A stretch of DNA of 6,540 nucleotides. It comes from an uncultured Anaerolineaceae bacterium (GTDB lineage Bacteria; Chloroflexota; Anaerolineae; Promineifilales; Promineifilaceae). Shown one piece after another: positions 1 to 5,626 of the stretch (within the stretch, counting starts at the first letter, position 1; each line of letters begins with the position of its first letter). The stretch is taken from assembly GCA_937967805.1 (NCBI GenBank), contig CALBTC010000416.1:1-6540 (forward strand), written 5' to 3'. A program made the position numbers and the translations under genes. The notes under the pieces are model-generated. The model saw only the letters and a program-made list of their open reading frames with translations. It was not told where the DNA came from and did no database searches.

Positions 1-490
1 GCACGGTAAATGTGCCTACACCGCCGGATGCGCCGTTGACCAAAACTTTTTGCCCCGGCTGAATCTCCCCGGCATGGCGCAGGCCTTGCAAAGCGGTAAG
101 GCCTACGACGGGAACGGCCGCTGCTTCCTCAAACGATACGTTGGCCGGCTTGTGCACCACAATTCTTTCAGCAGCACACACGTACTCAGCAAACCCGCCG
201 ATACCCTCGCCAAACACCTCATCGCCCGGCTGAAACTCAGTGACGTCTTTGCCGACTGCCTCAACCCGCCCGGCAAAGTCGGCCCCAAGCCTGGGATTCT
301 TCGGTCGGAAAAAGCCTTCCCCCAGACGCACGAGGAAAGGGTCGGCTCTCATGCGGTGCCAGTCTAGTGGATTTGCCGCTGCTGCCATCACTTTGACCAG
401 AACCTGATTCTCTTTAGGCGTAGGTTTTTCTACTTCCTCAAGTCTCAGCACGTCAGGTGAACCATATTTGTTAAATAGAATTGCTTTCAT
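1..490 (-). CDS. MDR-family NAD(P)-dependent oxidoreductase (quinone oxidoreductase / alcohol dehydrogenase type), N-terminal part
   Basis: The frame opens with ATG at 490 and is open to the window edge, giving 163 complete residues of a protein that is usually 310-340 aa, so the C-terminal half lies outside. It begins MKAILFNKYG. A GroES-like catalytic domain follows, with NPLDWHRM (residues 40-47), GADFAGRVEAVG (69-80) and GDEVFG (89-94). After this come AAAVPVVGLTALQGL (123-137) and the glycine-rich nucleotide-binding turn NGASGGVG (152-159), where the Rossmann domain starts. The GHE zinc motif of classical alcohol dehydrogenases is replaced by GADFAG, which points to the zinc-independent quinone-oxidoreductase branch, normally cytosolic and NADPH-dependent. 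A GGAG Shine-Dalgarno at 499-502 sits 8 bases before the ATG and supports this start. The substrate cannot be told. A TACAAT hexamer at 532-537 could be a -10 box, but I see no matching -35. One CGGCCG palindrome (115-120) encodes Ala-Ala-Val. Confidence 0.93.
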   Translation of the reverse strand, partial: MKAILFNKYGSPDVLRLEEVEKPTPKENQVLVKVMAAAANPLDWHRMRADPFLVRLGEGFFRPKNPRLGADFAGRVEAVGKDVTEFQPGDEVFGEGIGGFAEYVCAAERIVVHKPANVSFEEAAAVPVVGLTALQGLRHAGEIQPGQKVLVNGASGGVGTFTV

Positions 491-670
491 ATCTTTGTCT
501 CCAGGATGATAAATATCTACTTCTATGCTCTATTGTAGATCACCGGCATTTGCCCTCTCCACTTGTGTCCCAGGCAAGAAGCAACGGCGTTACAGCCTTT
601 GACGTGTTGGGCCATCTCAGCATCACTAAGCTCAAGGAGGCTGTGACGGGGTATATATGCCTTCTGGTTT
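491..670. other. Intergenic region between the MDR gene and the small membrane protein gene
   Basis: This 180-base gap is the upstream region of the MDR gene and holds its Shine-Dalgarno (499-502). I find no convincing gene. A minus-strand frame starting after a TAA just inside the upstream gene and ending near 525 encodes about 49 residues (including SLLELSDAEMAQH), but it lacks a start with a ribosome binding site and I do not recognise it. GGTATATATGCC (654-665 approximately) is an almost perfect palindrome of unknown meaning. No clear rho-independent terminator follows the upstream gene. Confidence 0.5.
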
Positions 671-832
671 TCAGCTTAGCTCAACGGTGGATAGCTGCAT
701 CAAGGCTGGCTCGCTGGCTTTTAGGCGTTCGTAGAGCGCCAGGGCCACGACAACCAGGCAGAAGCCGGAGACCCAGTAGGCGATGAAAATCCATACCGTC
801 AGGGTGGTCTGGTAATCGGCCAGTTGGGCCAC
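671..832 (-). CDS. Small single-helix membrane protein, probably a remnant of a larger membrane protein
   Basis: From GTG at 832 the frame gives 53 residues ending TVELS. A hydrophobic stretch from about residue 11 to 33 (TLTVWIFIAYWVSGFCLVVV and onward) forms one transmembrane helix, followed by the basic/polar segment LYERLKASEPALMQ. The GTG start is preferred because AGGAG lies 5 bases upstream (838-842). The longer alternative from TTG at 904 would overlap the upstream gene by 41 bases and has no visible binding site. From memory, the stretch VAQLADYQ to PALMQ resembles the middle of a family of multi-pass membrane proteins of roughly 230 aa common in Chloroflexota, where it continues into FGLIWAGLVIAS. 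That continuation and the first helix are missing here, so this may be a decayed gene that is still translatable. It starts 31 bases after the 90-aa gene and may be co-transcribed with it. Confidence 0.5.
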   Translation of the reverse strand: MAQLADYQTTLTVWIFIAYWVSGFCLVVVALALYERLKASEPALMQLSTVELS

Positions 833-837
833 ATTTT

Positions 838-842
838 CTCCT
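838..842 (-). promoter_or_regulatory. Ribosome binding site AGGAG deciding the GTG start of the small membrane protein
   Basis: AGGAG on the minus strand lies 5 bases before GTG 832. It falls in the short gap after the upstream stop codon (864), exactly where an operon-internal binding site is expected. No similar element precedes the in-frame TTG at 904 or GTG at 898. Confidence 0.55.
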
Positions 843-863
843 GTTGTTGAAGGTTGATAGGTT

Positions 864-1136
864 TTAATGTTTAACTTCCGACTTTTCTGTCTGGTCACTC
901 TCAACGCAAATGACCGAGAGTAAAAGCATACCTAAATCACGCACTTTTCTAAGCAAGCCATGCAGCACTGCCTGATCGGCCACCGGGCCGGCTAAAAGTG
1001 TGTCGCCGTTGTCTTCCAGCGTGATGGTCAGGCCCTCAAACCAGTCTGTCCATTGACAATCCAGATGGCCCCTGATCCTGATTTGATAGACCATTGCTTT
1101 ATCTGGATCAGTTTTGGGGTTGTGGTTGTTTGCCAT
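864..1136 (-). CDS. Conserved small protein of unknown function (YQIR-GHLD / GPV-DQA-LHGLL family)
   Basis: This is a 90-residue, cytosolic-looking protein with no signal peptide or membrane helix. The likely core is residues 15-80: a strand (MVYQIRIRGHLD, 15-26), the aromatic motif QWTDWFEGL (28-36), a strand TITLEDNGDTLL (37-48), then GPVADQAVLHGLLRKVRDLGM (50-70), which looks like a turn and an amphipathic helix, and a final strand LLLSVICVE (71-79). I recall close relatives as stand-alone hypothetical proteins in Chloroflexota, often near transcriptional regulators, but no function is known to me. The ATG at 1136 is chosen because AGGA (1144-1147) lies 7 bases upstream. The internal ATG at residue 15 (1094) has no such site, although the family core begins there. 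The tails (1-14 and 80-90) are polar. The gene is 209 bases downstream of the LuxR-type regulator on the same strand. Confidence 0.85.
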   Translation of the reverse strand: MANNHNPKTDPDKAMVYQIRIRGHLDCQWTDWFEGLTITLEDNGDTLLAGPVADQAVLHGLLRKVRDLGMLLLSVICVESDQTEKSEVKH

Positions 1137-1345
1137 GCGTCTGTCCTGTTACGGCCGTTTTCACTCTTGCTAAAACTGTAAATAGCATAACGGCCGCACG
1201 GTGTTGGCGTGTAGACACGAAAGTGTTGATTGGGGTGTTGTTGCGTTTATCTAACCGCGGAGGGCGCGGAGAACGCAGAGGGAAGATATGTAAAGGGAAT
1301 ACCTCGATTTTAACTGCGATGGGGAAATTTGTGGGTTAACGGCCG
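1137..1345. other. Intergenic region with three CGGCCG palindromes and possible operator sites
   Basis: This 209-base gap separates the regulator from the 90-aa gene and should hold the latter's promoter on the minus strand if it has its own. CGGCCG occurs at 1152-1157, 1191-1196 and 1340-1345. A perfect inverted repeat CGTGT-AG-ACACG lies at 1208-1219. GTGTTG occurs at 1201, 1223 and 1235. None of these is a known operator to me. A short 9-bp tandem repeat is listed separately. I see no coding sequence and no clear -35/-10 pair. Confidence 0.55.
1255..1281. repeat. Short 9-bp tandem repeat, three units of NCGCRGAGR
   Basis: The units are CCGCGGAGG, GCGCGGAGA and ACGCAGAGG, head to tail, preceded by CTAA. 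The next nine bases (GAAGATATG) no longer fit. This CGCAGAGG-type 9-mer array is one I recall from intergenic DNA of many bacteria, including cyanobacteria and Chloroflexota, and it is usually longer. Here it looks like a short or decayed copy. No open frame with a ribosome binding site covers it. Confidence 0.6.
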
Positions 1346-1348
1346 TTA
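1337..1348. repeat. Perfect 12-bp palindrome TAACGGCCGTTA at the regulator stop codon
   Basis: The palindrome includes the TAA stop codon of the LuxR-type regulator (1346-1348) and the bases immediately downstream. It is the longest-flanked copy of the CGGCCG word in the window. There is no T-run after it, so it is not a typical terminator by itself. Confidence 0.6.
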
Positions 1349-3991
1349 CAACGACAACAGGCCCAACTCGCGGGCACGGGCTACAGCTTCAGTGCGCCGT
1401 TGTACGTGCAGCTTGGCAAAGATACGCCGGTTGTGACCCTTGACGGTGTCTAACGCCAGGAAAAGCCGTTCACCAATTTCCCGATTGGTGAGGCCTTCAG
1501 CGACGAGTTCTAGAACTTCTAGCTCCCGTACGCTTAACGGTTCAATGAGGGGATGGGCAGCAAAAGGAATGGGCTGAACTTCTGCCTCAGCTTTGAAGGC
1601 GGCCAACAGCTTTTCCGTGTACCCCGGCATGATGCCGTAGGCAGATGCAGCCGACAACAGGGCCATCATCGGCTGACCTTCATCGACAAACAGGCGAATG
1701 AAGCCGCCGGGCTGGGCCAGCGCCAGCGCGTTACCCAGCCGCTGCATGGCTTGCTCCGTGTTGCCTTGCGCCCGACGTGCCATCGCTTGCAGCACCATGA
1801 CTTTGAGCTGTTCATCCCGCCATTCCCTGGCCTCTGCTTGCCGGCGTACCGGCTCCAGCGTGGCCAACGCTTTGTCTGGCTCTTCCCGGGCCAGGTGTAG
1901 CCGGGCTTGACTGAGGGGAAGGGTATGCTCTTGGGTAAGTTTGGCCGCCGTCGTTACATTGCCTTGTTGCAGGAGGATGAGGATTTGTACGGCCGTCACC
2001 TCCGCCAACTGCTGCACAAAGTTATGCTGGCGCGCCGACTGTTTGGCTTCGGCCAAAATGGTGGTTGCTTCGGCCACGTCTCCCTGGGCCAGTTTTACGC
2101 GGGCCAGAAATGTCTCGCTGGCAATAAATCTGTCATTGTTTTCTACCTGACGTGCCAGTTCAATGCTCCGCTCGGCGTGTTGTTGGGCTGCCGCCAGATC
2201 ATTCCACTCATAGCTTACCCGCGCCAGGCCAAGATGGGCTTCGCAGGCAAACGGCAGCGGCCGTTCTCCTAACTGTTGCAAAACGCGCCGGTAAGTCTCT
2301 GCTGCTTGATGCAGTTGGTTATCTACCTCTTGCAAGAGGCCCAGACCGATAGTGGCCAGCAGGGTAAAGACCGTGTTGCCAGATGCCTGGCCGATAGAGA
2401 TGACTTCGGTGAATGCTTTTTTGGCGGCGGCGCGGTCTCCCTGAAGCTGATAGGCAAAGCCCAGTTTCCAGGCGGTAGACGTGCGAAACGCCAGATTGTT
2501 GGGATGCAAATATTCCAGGGCGCGGCGGGATTGGCTGATGATGGTTTCTACTTCATTCCGATTGGCGGCGGCCGTGGCCCGGATGGCGGCAATTCGGCCG
2601 ATCAGGTCCCTGGTTTTGTCGTCTGGCTCTGCTTCTTGTAAGGTTGCCTCGGCCGCTTGCAGCGTCTTTTCGACGCCGGCTCCCTGCCCGGTCACCAGCA
2701 GTACCGAAGCATACGACGTCCACAGCGAGGGCCAGGCATCCAGCACCGTTTTGGGCAGCGAGTCTAGCCAGTTAAGCACAGGCATCACCGCGCCGCGAAA
2801 GTGAAGCGGCATTCCCTTGCCCTCAATCAATCGCTCGGCCCGCTCAACATCGTTAGCGGCCGTTGCGTGATGAAATGCCTCAATCTCCAGGTCATTTTCT
2901 TCATACCATTGGCTGGCGCGTTTATGTAATTCGTCCACATCCTTACTTTGCTGCAACCGCTGCCGCAGCAAATCGGCAAACAAATGGTGATAGCGATACC
3001 AGCGCCGCTCGTTATCCAGGGGCACGATGAACAGATTGGCCTGTTCCAGGTATTCCAGAATATCCTGGCTTTCTCGTCCCACAACCGCCTCACAGAGCGG
3101 GCCACACATGCGTTCCAGAATGGAGGTGCGCAGCAAGAACGTCTGGATGTCTGCCGGTAACTGGTTCAGCACTTCTTCAACCAGGTAATCCATCACAAAA
3201 CGGTGGCTGCCGGTGAACGATTTGATGAAGCCGGCACTGTCATTGTTATCCTGTAAGGCGAGGTGGCCCTGGATGGCCAGGGCGGCCAGCTGCAAACCGA
3301 CAACCCAGCCTTCGGTACGAGTTTCCAGGGCGTCGACATCCTCGCTGGACAGTTTCAGGCCCATTACCTGGTTGAGGAATACGGCCGCTTCAGTCGACGT
3401 AAAACGCAAATCGGCGGCGCGCAGCTCGGTAAGCTGGCTGCGCGCGCGGTACCGGGCCAGGGGCATGTTTGGGTCTTCGCGGGTGGTGATAACCAAATGT
3501 TTTTGCGGTGGCAGATGTTGGAGCAGGTAGGTGAGCGCTTTATCAATTGGGCTGGCTTCAATCAGGTGATAATCGTCCAGCACAAGAATGAGTTTATCGG
3601 GAACGGCAGCAATTTCATTGAGCAAGCTGGTCAGCATCGATTCGATGGGCGGCGGTTTGGGCGATTGCAGGCCGGCCAATACCCCTTCTCCCAAATTCGG
3701 CACAATCGTTTGCAAGGCAGCAACAAAGTAAGCCAGGAAGCGCGTGGGGTCATTGTCTGCCTCATCCAGGGACAGCCAGGCAATGTCGCACGGGGCCCCG
3801 GCCTCAGCCACAGCTTGACTCCATTCGCTTACCAACGTCGTTTTGCCAAACCCGGCCGGGGCAGAGACGAGAAACAGTTTGTGCCCAAGCTGCAGCCCTT
3901 GATTCAGCCGATCAATCAGGTGAGAGCGCGGGACGAGATTCGGCCGTTTTTGGGGAGCATACAGCTTCGTTTTGAGCAAAGAGTCGGGCAT
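1346..3991 (-). CDS. MalT-like ATP-binding LuxR-family transcriptional regulator (LAL / STAND type)
   Basis: This 881-residue protein is close in size and architecture to MalT (about 900 aa). The NTPase domain has Walker A SAPAGFGKTT (43-52, Lys50) and Walker B LILVLDDYH (134-142, Asp139/140). The arginine-containing motif TTREDPNMPLARYRAR (169-184) follows, then the typical LRAADLRFT and TEGWVVGLQLAAL (226-238) segments. A winged-helix region leads to NERRWYRYHHLFADLLRQRL (about 327-346). Residues from about 350 to 760 are alpha-helical TPR-like repeats, the expected ligand-sensing part. PGGFIRLFVDEG (761-772) precedes the C-terminal LuxR helix-turn-helix (818-878), which carries LSVRELEVLELVAEGLTNREIG and recognition helix LDTVKGHNRRIFAKL. 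Family members use ATP and an inducer to oligomerise and activate promoters; the ligand here is unknown. All key residues are present, so the gene looks functional. The ATG at 3991 has only a weak GGGA upstream. A TATAAT 6 bases before the ATG suggests a leaderless transcript. Confidence 0.96.
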   Translation of the reverse strand: MPDSLLKTKLYAPQKRPNLVPRSHLIDRLNQGLQLGHKLFLVSAPAGFGKTTLVSEWSQAVAEAGAPCDIAWLSLDEADNDPTRFLAYFVAALQTIVPNLGEGVLAGLQSPKPPPIESMLTSLLNEIAAVPDKLILVLDDYHLIEASPIDKALTYLLQHLPPQKHLVITTREDPNMPLARYRARSQLTELRAADLRFTSTEAAVFLNQVMGLKLSSEDVDALETRTEGWVVGLQLAALAIQGHLALQDNNDSAGFIKSFTGSHRFVMDYLVEEVLNQLPADIQTFLLRTSILERMCGPLCEAVVGRESQDILEYLEQANLFIVPLDNERRWYRYHHLFADLLRQRLQQSKDVDELHKRASQWYEENDLEIEAFHHATAANDVERAERLIEGKGMPLHFRGAVMPVLNWLDSLPKTVLDAWPSLWTSYASVLLVTGQGAGVEKTLQAAEATLQEAEPDDKTRDLIGRIAAIRATAAANRNEVETIISQSRRALEYLHPNNLAFRTSTAWKLGFAYQLQGDRAAAKKAFTEVISIGQASGNTVFTLLATIGLGLLQEVDNQLHQAAETYRRVLQQLGERPLPFACEAHLGLARVSYEWNDLAAAQQHAERSIELARQVENNDRFIASETFLARVKLAQGDVAEATTILAEAKQSARQHNFVQQLAEVTAVQILILLQQGNVTTAAKLTQEHTLPLSQARLHLAREEPDKALATLEPVRRQAEAREWRDEQLKVMVLQAMARRAQGNTEQAMQRLGNALALAQPGGFIRLFVDEGQPMMALLSAASAYGIMPGYTEKLLAAFKAEAEVQPIPFAAHPLIEPLSVRELEVLELVAEGLTNREIGERLFLALDTVKGHNRRIFAKLHVQRRTEAVARARELGLLSL

Positions 3992-3997
3992 AATCCC

Positions 3998-4003
3998 ATT
4001 ATA
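3998..4003 (-). promoter_or_regulatory. Candidate -10 box (TATAAT) of the LuxR-type regulator gene
   Basis: A consensus TATAAT on the minus strand ends 6 bases before the regulator's ATG, so transcription would be expected to start at or next to the A of the ATG. The -35 is poor: TTACAA at 4023-4028 has 19-base spacing and only 3 of 6 matches. This is inference from sequence only. Confidence 0.4.
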
Positions 4004-4016
4004 CGGGAAAACAGTT

Positions 4017-4046
4017 TTGACGTTGTAATTATTTAAGAATTAAAAT
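4017..4046 (+). promoter_or_regulatory. Candidate upstream plus-strand promoter TTGACG-N18-TAAAAT
   Basis: TTGACG (4017-4022) and TAAAAT (4041-4046) each match consensus at 5 of 6 positions, with an 18-base spacer. If used, the transcript would start near 4053 and pass through both hairpins of the 4058-4138 repeat before reaching the nuclease gene at 4222, giving a leader of about 170 bases. The hairpin and T-run at 4064-4101 could stop it early. A closer promoter exists, so this one is uncertain. Confidence 0.25.
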
Positions 4047-4057
4047 GGGCAAGGATC

Positions 4058-4138
4058 TCGGGTAGGGCAGACCTCCATAGACCTCCATGTTTGCCCTTTT
4101 TGGGGCGCACACGGGGATGCGCCCCTACCATTACCCGA
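4058..4138. repeat. Composite double-hairpin repeat element with 7-bp terminal inverted repeats
   Basis: The outer arms are TCGGGTA (4058-4064) and TACCCGA (4132-4138). Inside, AGGGCA (4064-4069) pairs with TGCCCT (4092-4097), extendable to 9 bp with one G-U pair and followed by five T residues (4097-4101). The loop holds a direct repeat GACCTCCAT (4070-4078 and 4080-4088). A second perfect hairpin has arms GGGGCGCA (4102-4109) and TGCGCCCC (4118-4125) around an 8-base loop. The GGGGCGCA...TGCGCCCCTACC module resembles dispersed intergenic hairpin repeats I recall from Chloroflexota and cyanobacteria. The first hairpin also looks like a plus-strand intrinsic terminator, but no gene ends here because both neighbours diverge from this region. 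A small REP/MITE-like element is the likeliest reading. Confidence 0.6.
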
Positions 4139-4184
4139 TTTGTTTTTAAACGCCAAGCAGACTTTTGTGCTCTGTGAGGCCAGG

Positions 4185-4213
4185 TTGCGATTCCTCACCG
4201 GGCCGCTTACAAT
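4185..4213 (+). promoter_or_regulatory. Candidate promoter TTGCGA-N17-TACAAT of the YprB-like nuclease gene
   Basis: The -35 TTGCGA (4185-4190) matches consensus at 4 of 6 positions and the -10 TACAAT (4208-4213) at 5 of 6, with the ideal 17-base spacer. The -10 ends 8 bases before ATG 4222, so the transcript would carry almost no leader, and no clear Shine-Dalgarno is seen before this ATG. The two observations fit each other and favour leaderless translation. Confidence 0.42.
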
Positions 4214-4221
4214 TAGAACAT

Positions 4222-5556
4222 ATGGCCGACCAGAAAGAAGACCTACAAAAGAAGCTGCGCCGCCTGGGCGTGGTGCGCGGCGCGGGGCAGCTCAAGCCAG
4301 CGCGCAAGCTGAAGCCTGCCCCGCCGGTAGATGAGGAGTTGTTACGGCCGTTCACCCCCCCAACCTCGCCCAACCTCTCCGAAGACGACGACATCCAGCC
4401 CCTGGAAACCCTGCTCCCCGGTGGCGACATTGTCGCCACGGCCGATGGCGACTGTTTTGTACTGGACCAGGTCTACACGCTGGACCACCAGCACGGCAAT
4501 GACCGGCTGGCCGATCTGCTCAATTTCAGTCCGGCTGTGGCCGCTCCGTTTGTGCAGGATGAGCGGCTGGCGCAGCACGACTTTCGTGACTTTCTCTTTT
4601 TAGACACGGAAACAACCGGGCTGGCCGGGGCCGGCACGCTGGCCTTCATGGTGGGCGTCGGCTTTTTTGAGCCGGGCAGCCAGGGTAAGGATCGCTTTGT
4701 GGTGCGCCAATATTTTTTGCGTGATCACGGTGACGAGCCGGCCCTGCTGCTGCTGCTGGCTGAGCTGCTGGCCGAAAAAGCGGGGTTTGTCACGTTTAAC
4801 GGCCGTTCCTTCGACATCCCCCTGCTAGAAAGCCGCTTCATCATGAACCGCATGCCCGCCGACCTGCGCGACCGGCCCCACCTCGATTTGCTGCATCCGG
4901 CGCGGCGCCTGTGGCGGCACCGGCTGGGCTCCTGCGCCCTCAGCTCGCTGGAAGGCAGCCTGCTGGGGCTGCGCCGCAGCCAGGACGACGTGCCCGGCTG
5001 GCTCATTCCCAGCCTGTACAACCACTACCTGCGCAGCGGCGACGCCCGCGAGCTGGTGCGTGTTTTTTATCACAACCAGATCGACATGGTGTCGATGGTG
5101 ACCTTAGCGGCGCGGGTGACGCGCCTGCTCAGCCGGCCTGATCCGGCGGATCACCCCATCGACCTGTTTAGCCTGGGCAAATGGCAGGCAGATCTGGGCC
5201 TTAGCCAGGAGGCAGAGCAGAATTTACGCTTGGCCGCCCAGGGCGATTTACCGCTGGAGCTGTATCATGCCAATTTGCACCGGTTGGGCTTGCTGCTGAA
5301 GCGAGACGGCCGTTACACAGAAGCCCTCCGCATCTGGCAGCAAATTGCCGCCACCAGCCTGGATGATGTGTCCGCCCATGTAGAAATCGCCAAATATTAC
5401 GAATGGCAAACCCAGGAACTGGAGCAGGCGCGTTTCTGGACCGAACAGGCGCTCAATCTGGTGGCCAGCTGGGGCCGGCGCGGCCAGCATCACCCCGTCC
5501 GCGCCGAGCTGGAACACCGCCTCAACCGCCTTCAGCAAAAACTGGATTTAAGTTGA
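4222..5556 (+). CDS. YprB-like ribonuclease H-fold 3'-5' exonuclease with C-terminal TPR-like region
   Basis: From ATG 4222 the protein has 444 residues and no signal peptide. Residues 1-110 are a polar, proline-rich N-terminal region. The RNase H-like (DEDD-type) domain spans about 122-300. Motif I is LDTETTG (127-133, Asp128 and Glu130), motif II is FNGRSFDIPLLESR (192-205, Asn193, Asp198), an aspartate lies in HLDLLHPARRLWRHRLG (220-236), and motif III is YHNQIDMVSM (283-292, Asp288). These acidic residues should bind two metal ions, so the enzyme looks active. Residues 315-440 are helical and TPR-like (AEQNLRLAAQ, YHANLHRLGLLLKRDGRYTEALRIWQ). B. subtilis YprB, the named relative, is encoded beside the helicase YprA; no helicase is visible here. 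The substrate is unknown, presumably nucleic acid. An upstream in-frame TTG at 4165 would add 19 residues but has no support. The gene diverges from the regulator and is 59 bases from the convergent secreted-protein gene. Confidence 0.9.
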   Translation: MADQKEDLQKKLRRLGVVRGAGQLKPARKLKPAPPVDEELLRPFTPPTSPNLSEDDDIQPLETLLPGGDIVATADGDCFVLDQVYTLDHQHGNDRLADLLNFSPAVAAPFVQDERLAQHDFRDFLFLDTETTGLAGAGTLAFMVGVGFFEPGSQGKDRFVVRQYFLRDHGDEPALLLLLAELLAEKAGFVTFNGRSFDIPLLESRFIMNRMPADLRDRPHLDLLHPARRLWRHRLGSCALSSLEGSLLGLRRSQDDVPGWLIPSLYNHYLRSGDARELVRVFYHNQIDMVSMVTLAARVTRLLSRPDPADHPIDLFSLGKWQADLGLSQEAEQNLRLAAQGDLPLELYHANLHRLGLLLKRDGRYTEALRIWQQIAATSLDDVSAHVEIAKYYEWQTQELEQARFWTEQALNLVASWGRRGQHHPVRAELEHRLNRLQQKLDLS

Positions 5557-5611
5557 GAGGGATTTTTATCAGCAGATTTTTCTTCTTTGTGAAGCTAGCG
5601 TTGGCTGACAA

Positions 5612-5626
5612 AAGATTAATAATCTT
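5612..5626. repeat. Palindrome AAGATTA-A-TAATCTT at the stop codon of the secreted protein gene
   Basis: Two perfect 7-base arms surround one base, overlapping the TAA stop (5616-5618, minus strand) in the gap where two genes converge. The arms are AT-rich and nearly without a loop, so it is unlikely to work as a strong terminator. The rest of the 59-base gap (5557-5615) shows only weak pairing (TCAGC at 5569 with GCTGA at 5604). Confidence 0.4.

Noticed and set aside
481..786. A 101-codon plus-strand open frame
   Set aside because: It overlaps the start of the MDR gene and antisense parts of the small membrane gene. The translation ends in Arg/Pro-rich sequence typical of a shadow frame, and it has no supporting start.
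833..904. TTG 904 or GTG 898 as the start of the small membrane protein
   Set aside because: These starts overlap the upstream gene by up to 41 bases and lack a binding site, whereas GTG 832 has AGGAG at 5 bases. The homology may begin a few residues earlier, which I attribute to decay.
3263..4036. A 257-codon open frame on the plus strand
   Set aside because: It lies fully antisense to the NTPase domain of the regulator, whose Walker motifs and family pattern show the minus strand to be coding. Its translation shows no recognisable domain.
4070..4088. CRISPR-like direct repeats (GACCTCCAT twice)
   Set aside because: There are only two 9-base copies one base apart, inside a hairpin loop. 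There is no spacer structure and no cas gene in the window.
4064..4101. Intrinsic terminator for a neighbouring gene
   Set aside because: Stem plus T-run fits the form, but both flanking genes start here and read away from it, so it has no gene to terminate. It is treated as part of a repeat element.
4165..4221. Extension of the nuclease to an upstream TTG start
   Set aside because: There is no ribosome binding site before it. The extra 19 residues look unlike the family, and a better -35/-10 pair lies inside that stretch, just before ATG 4222.
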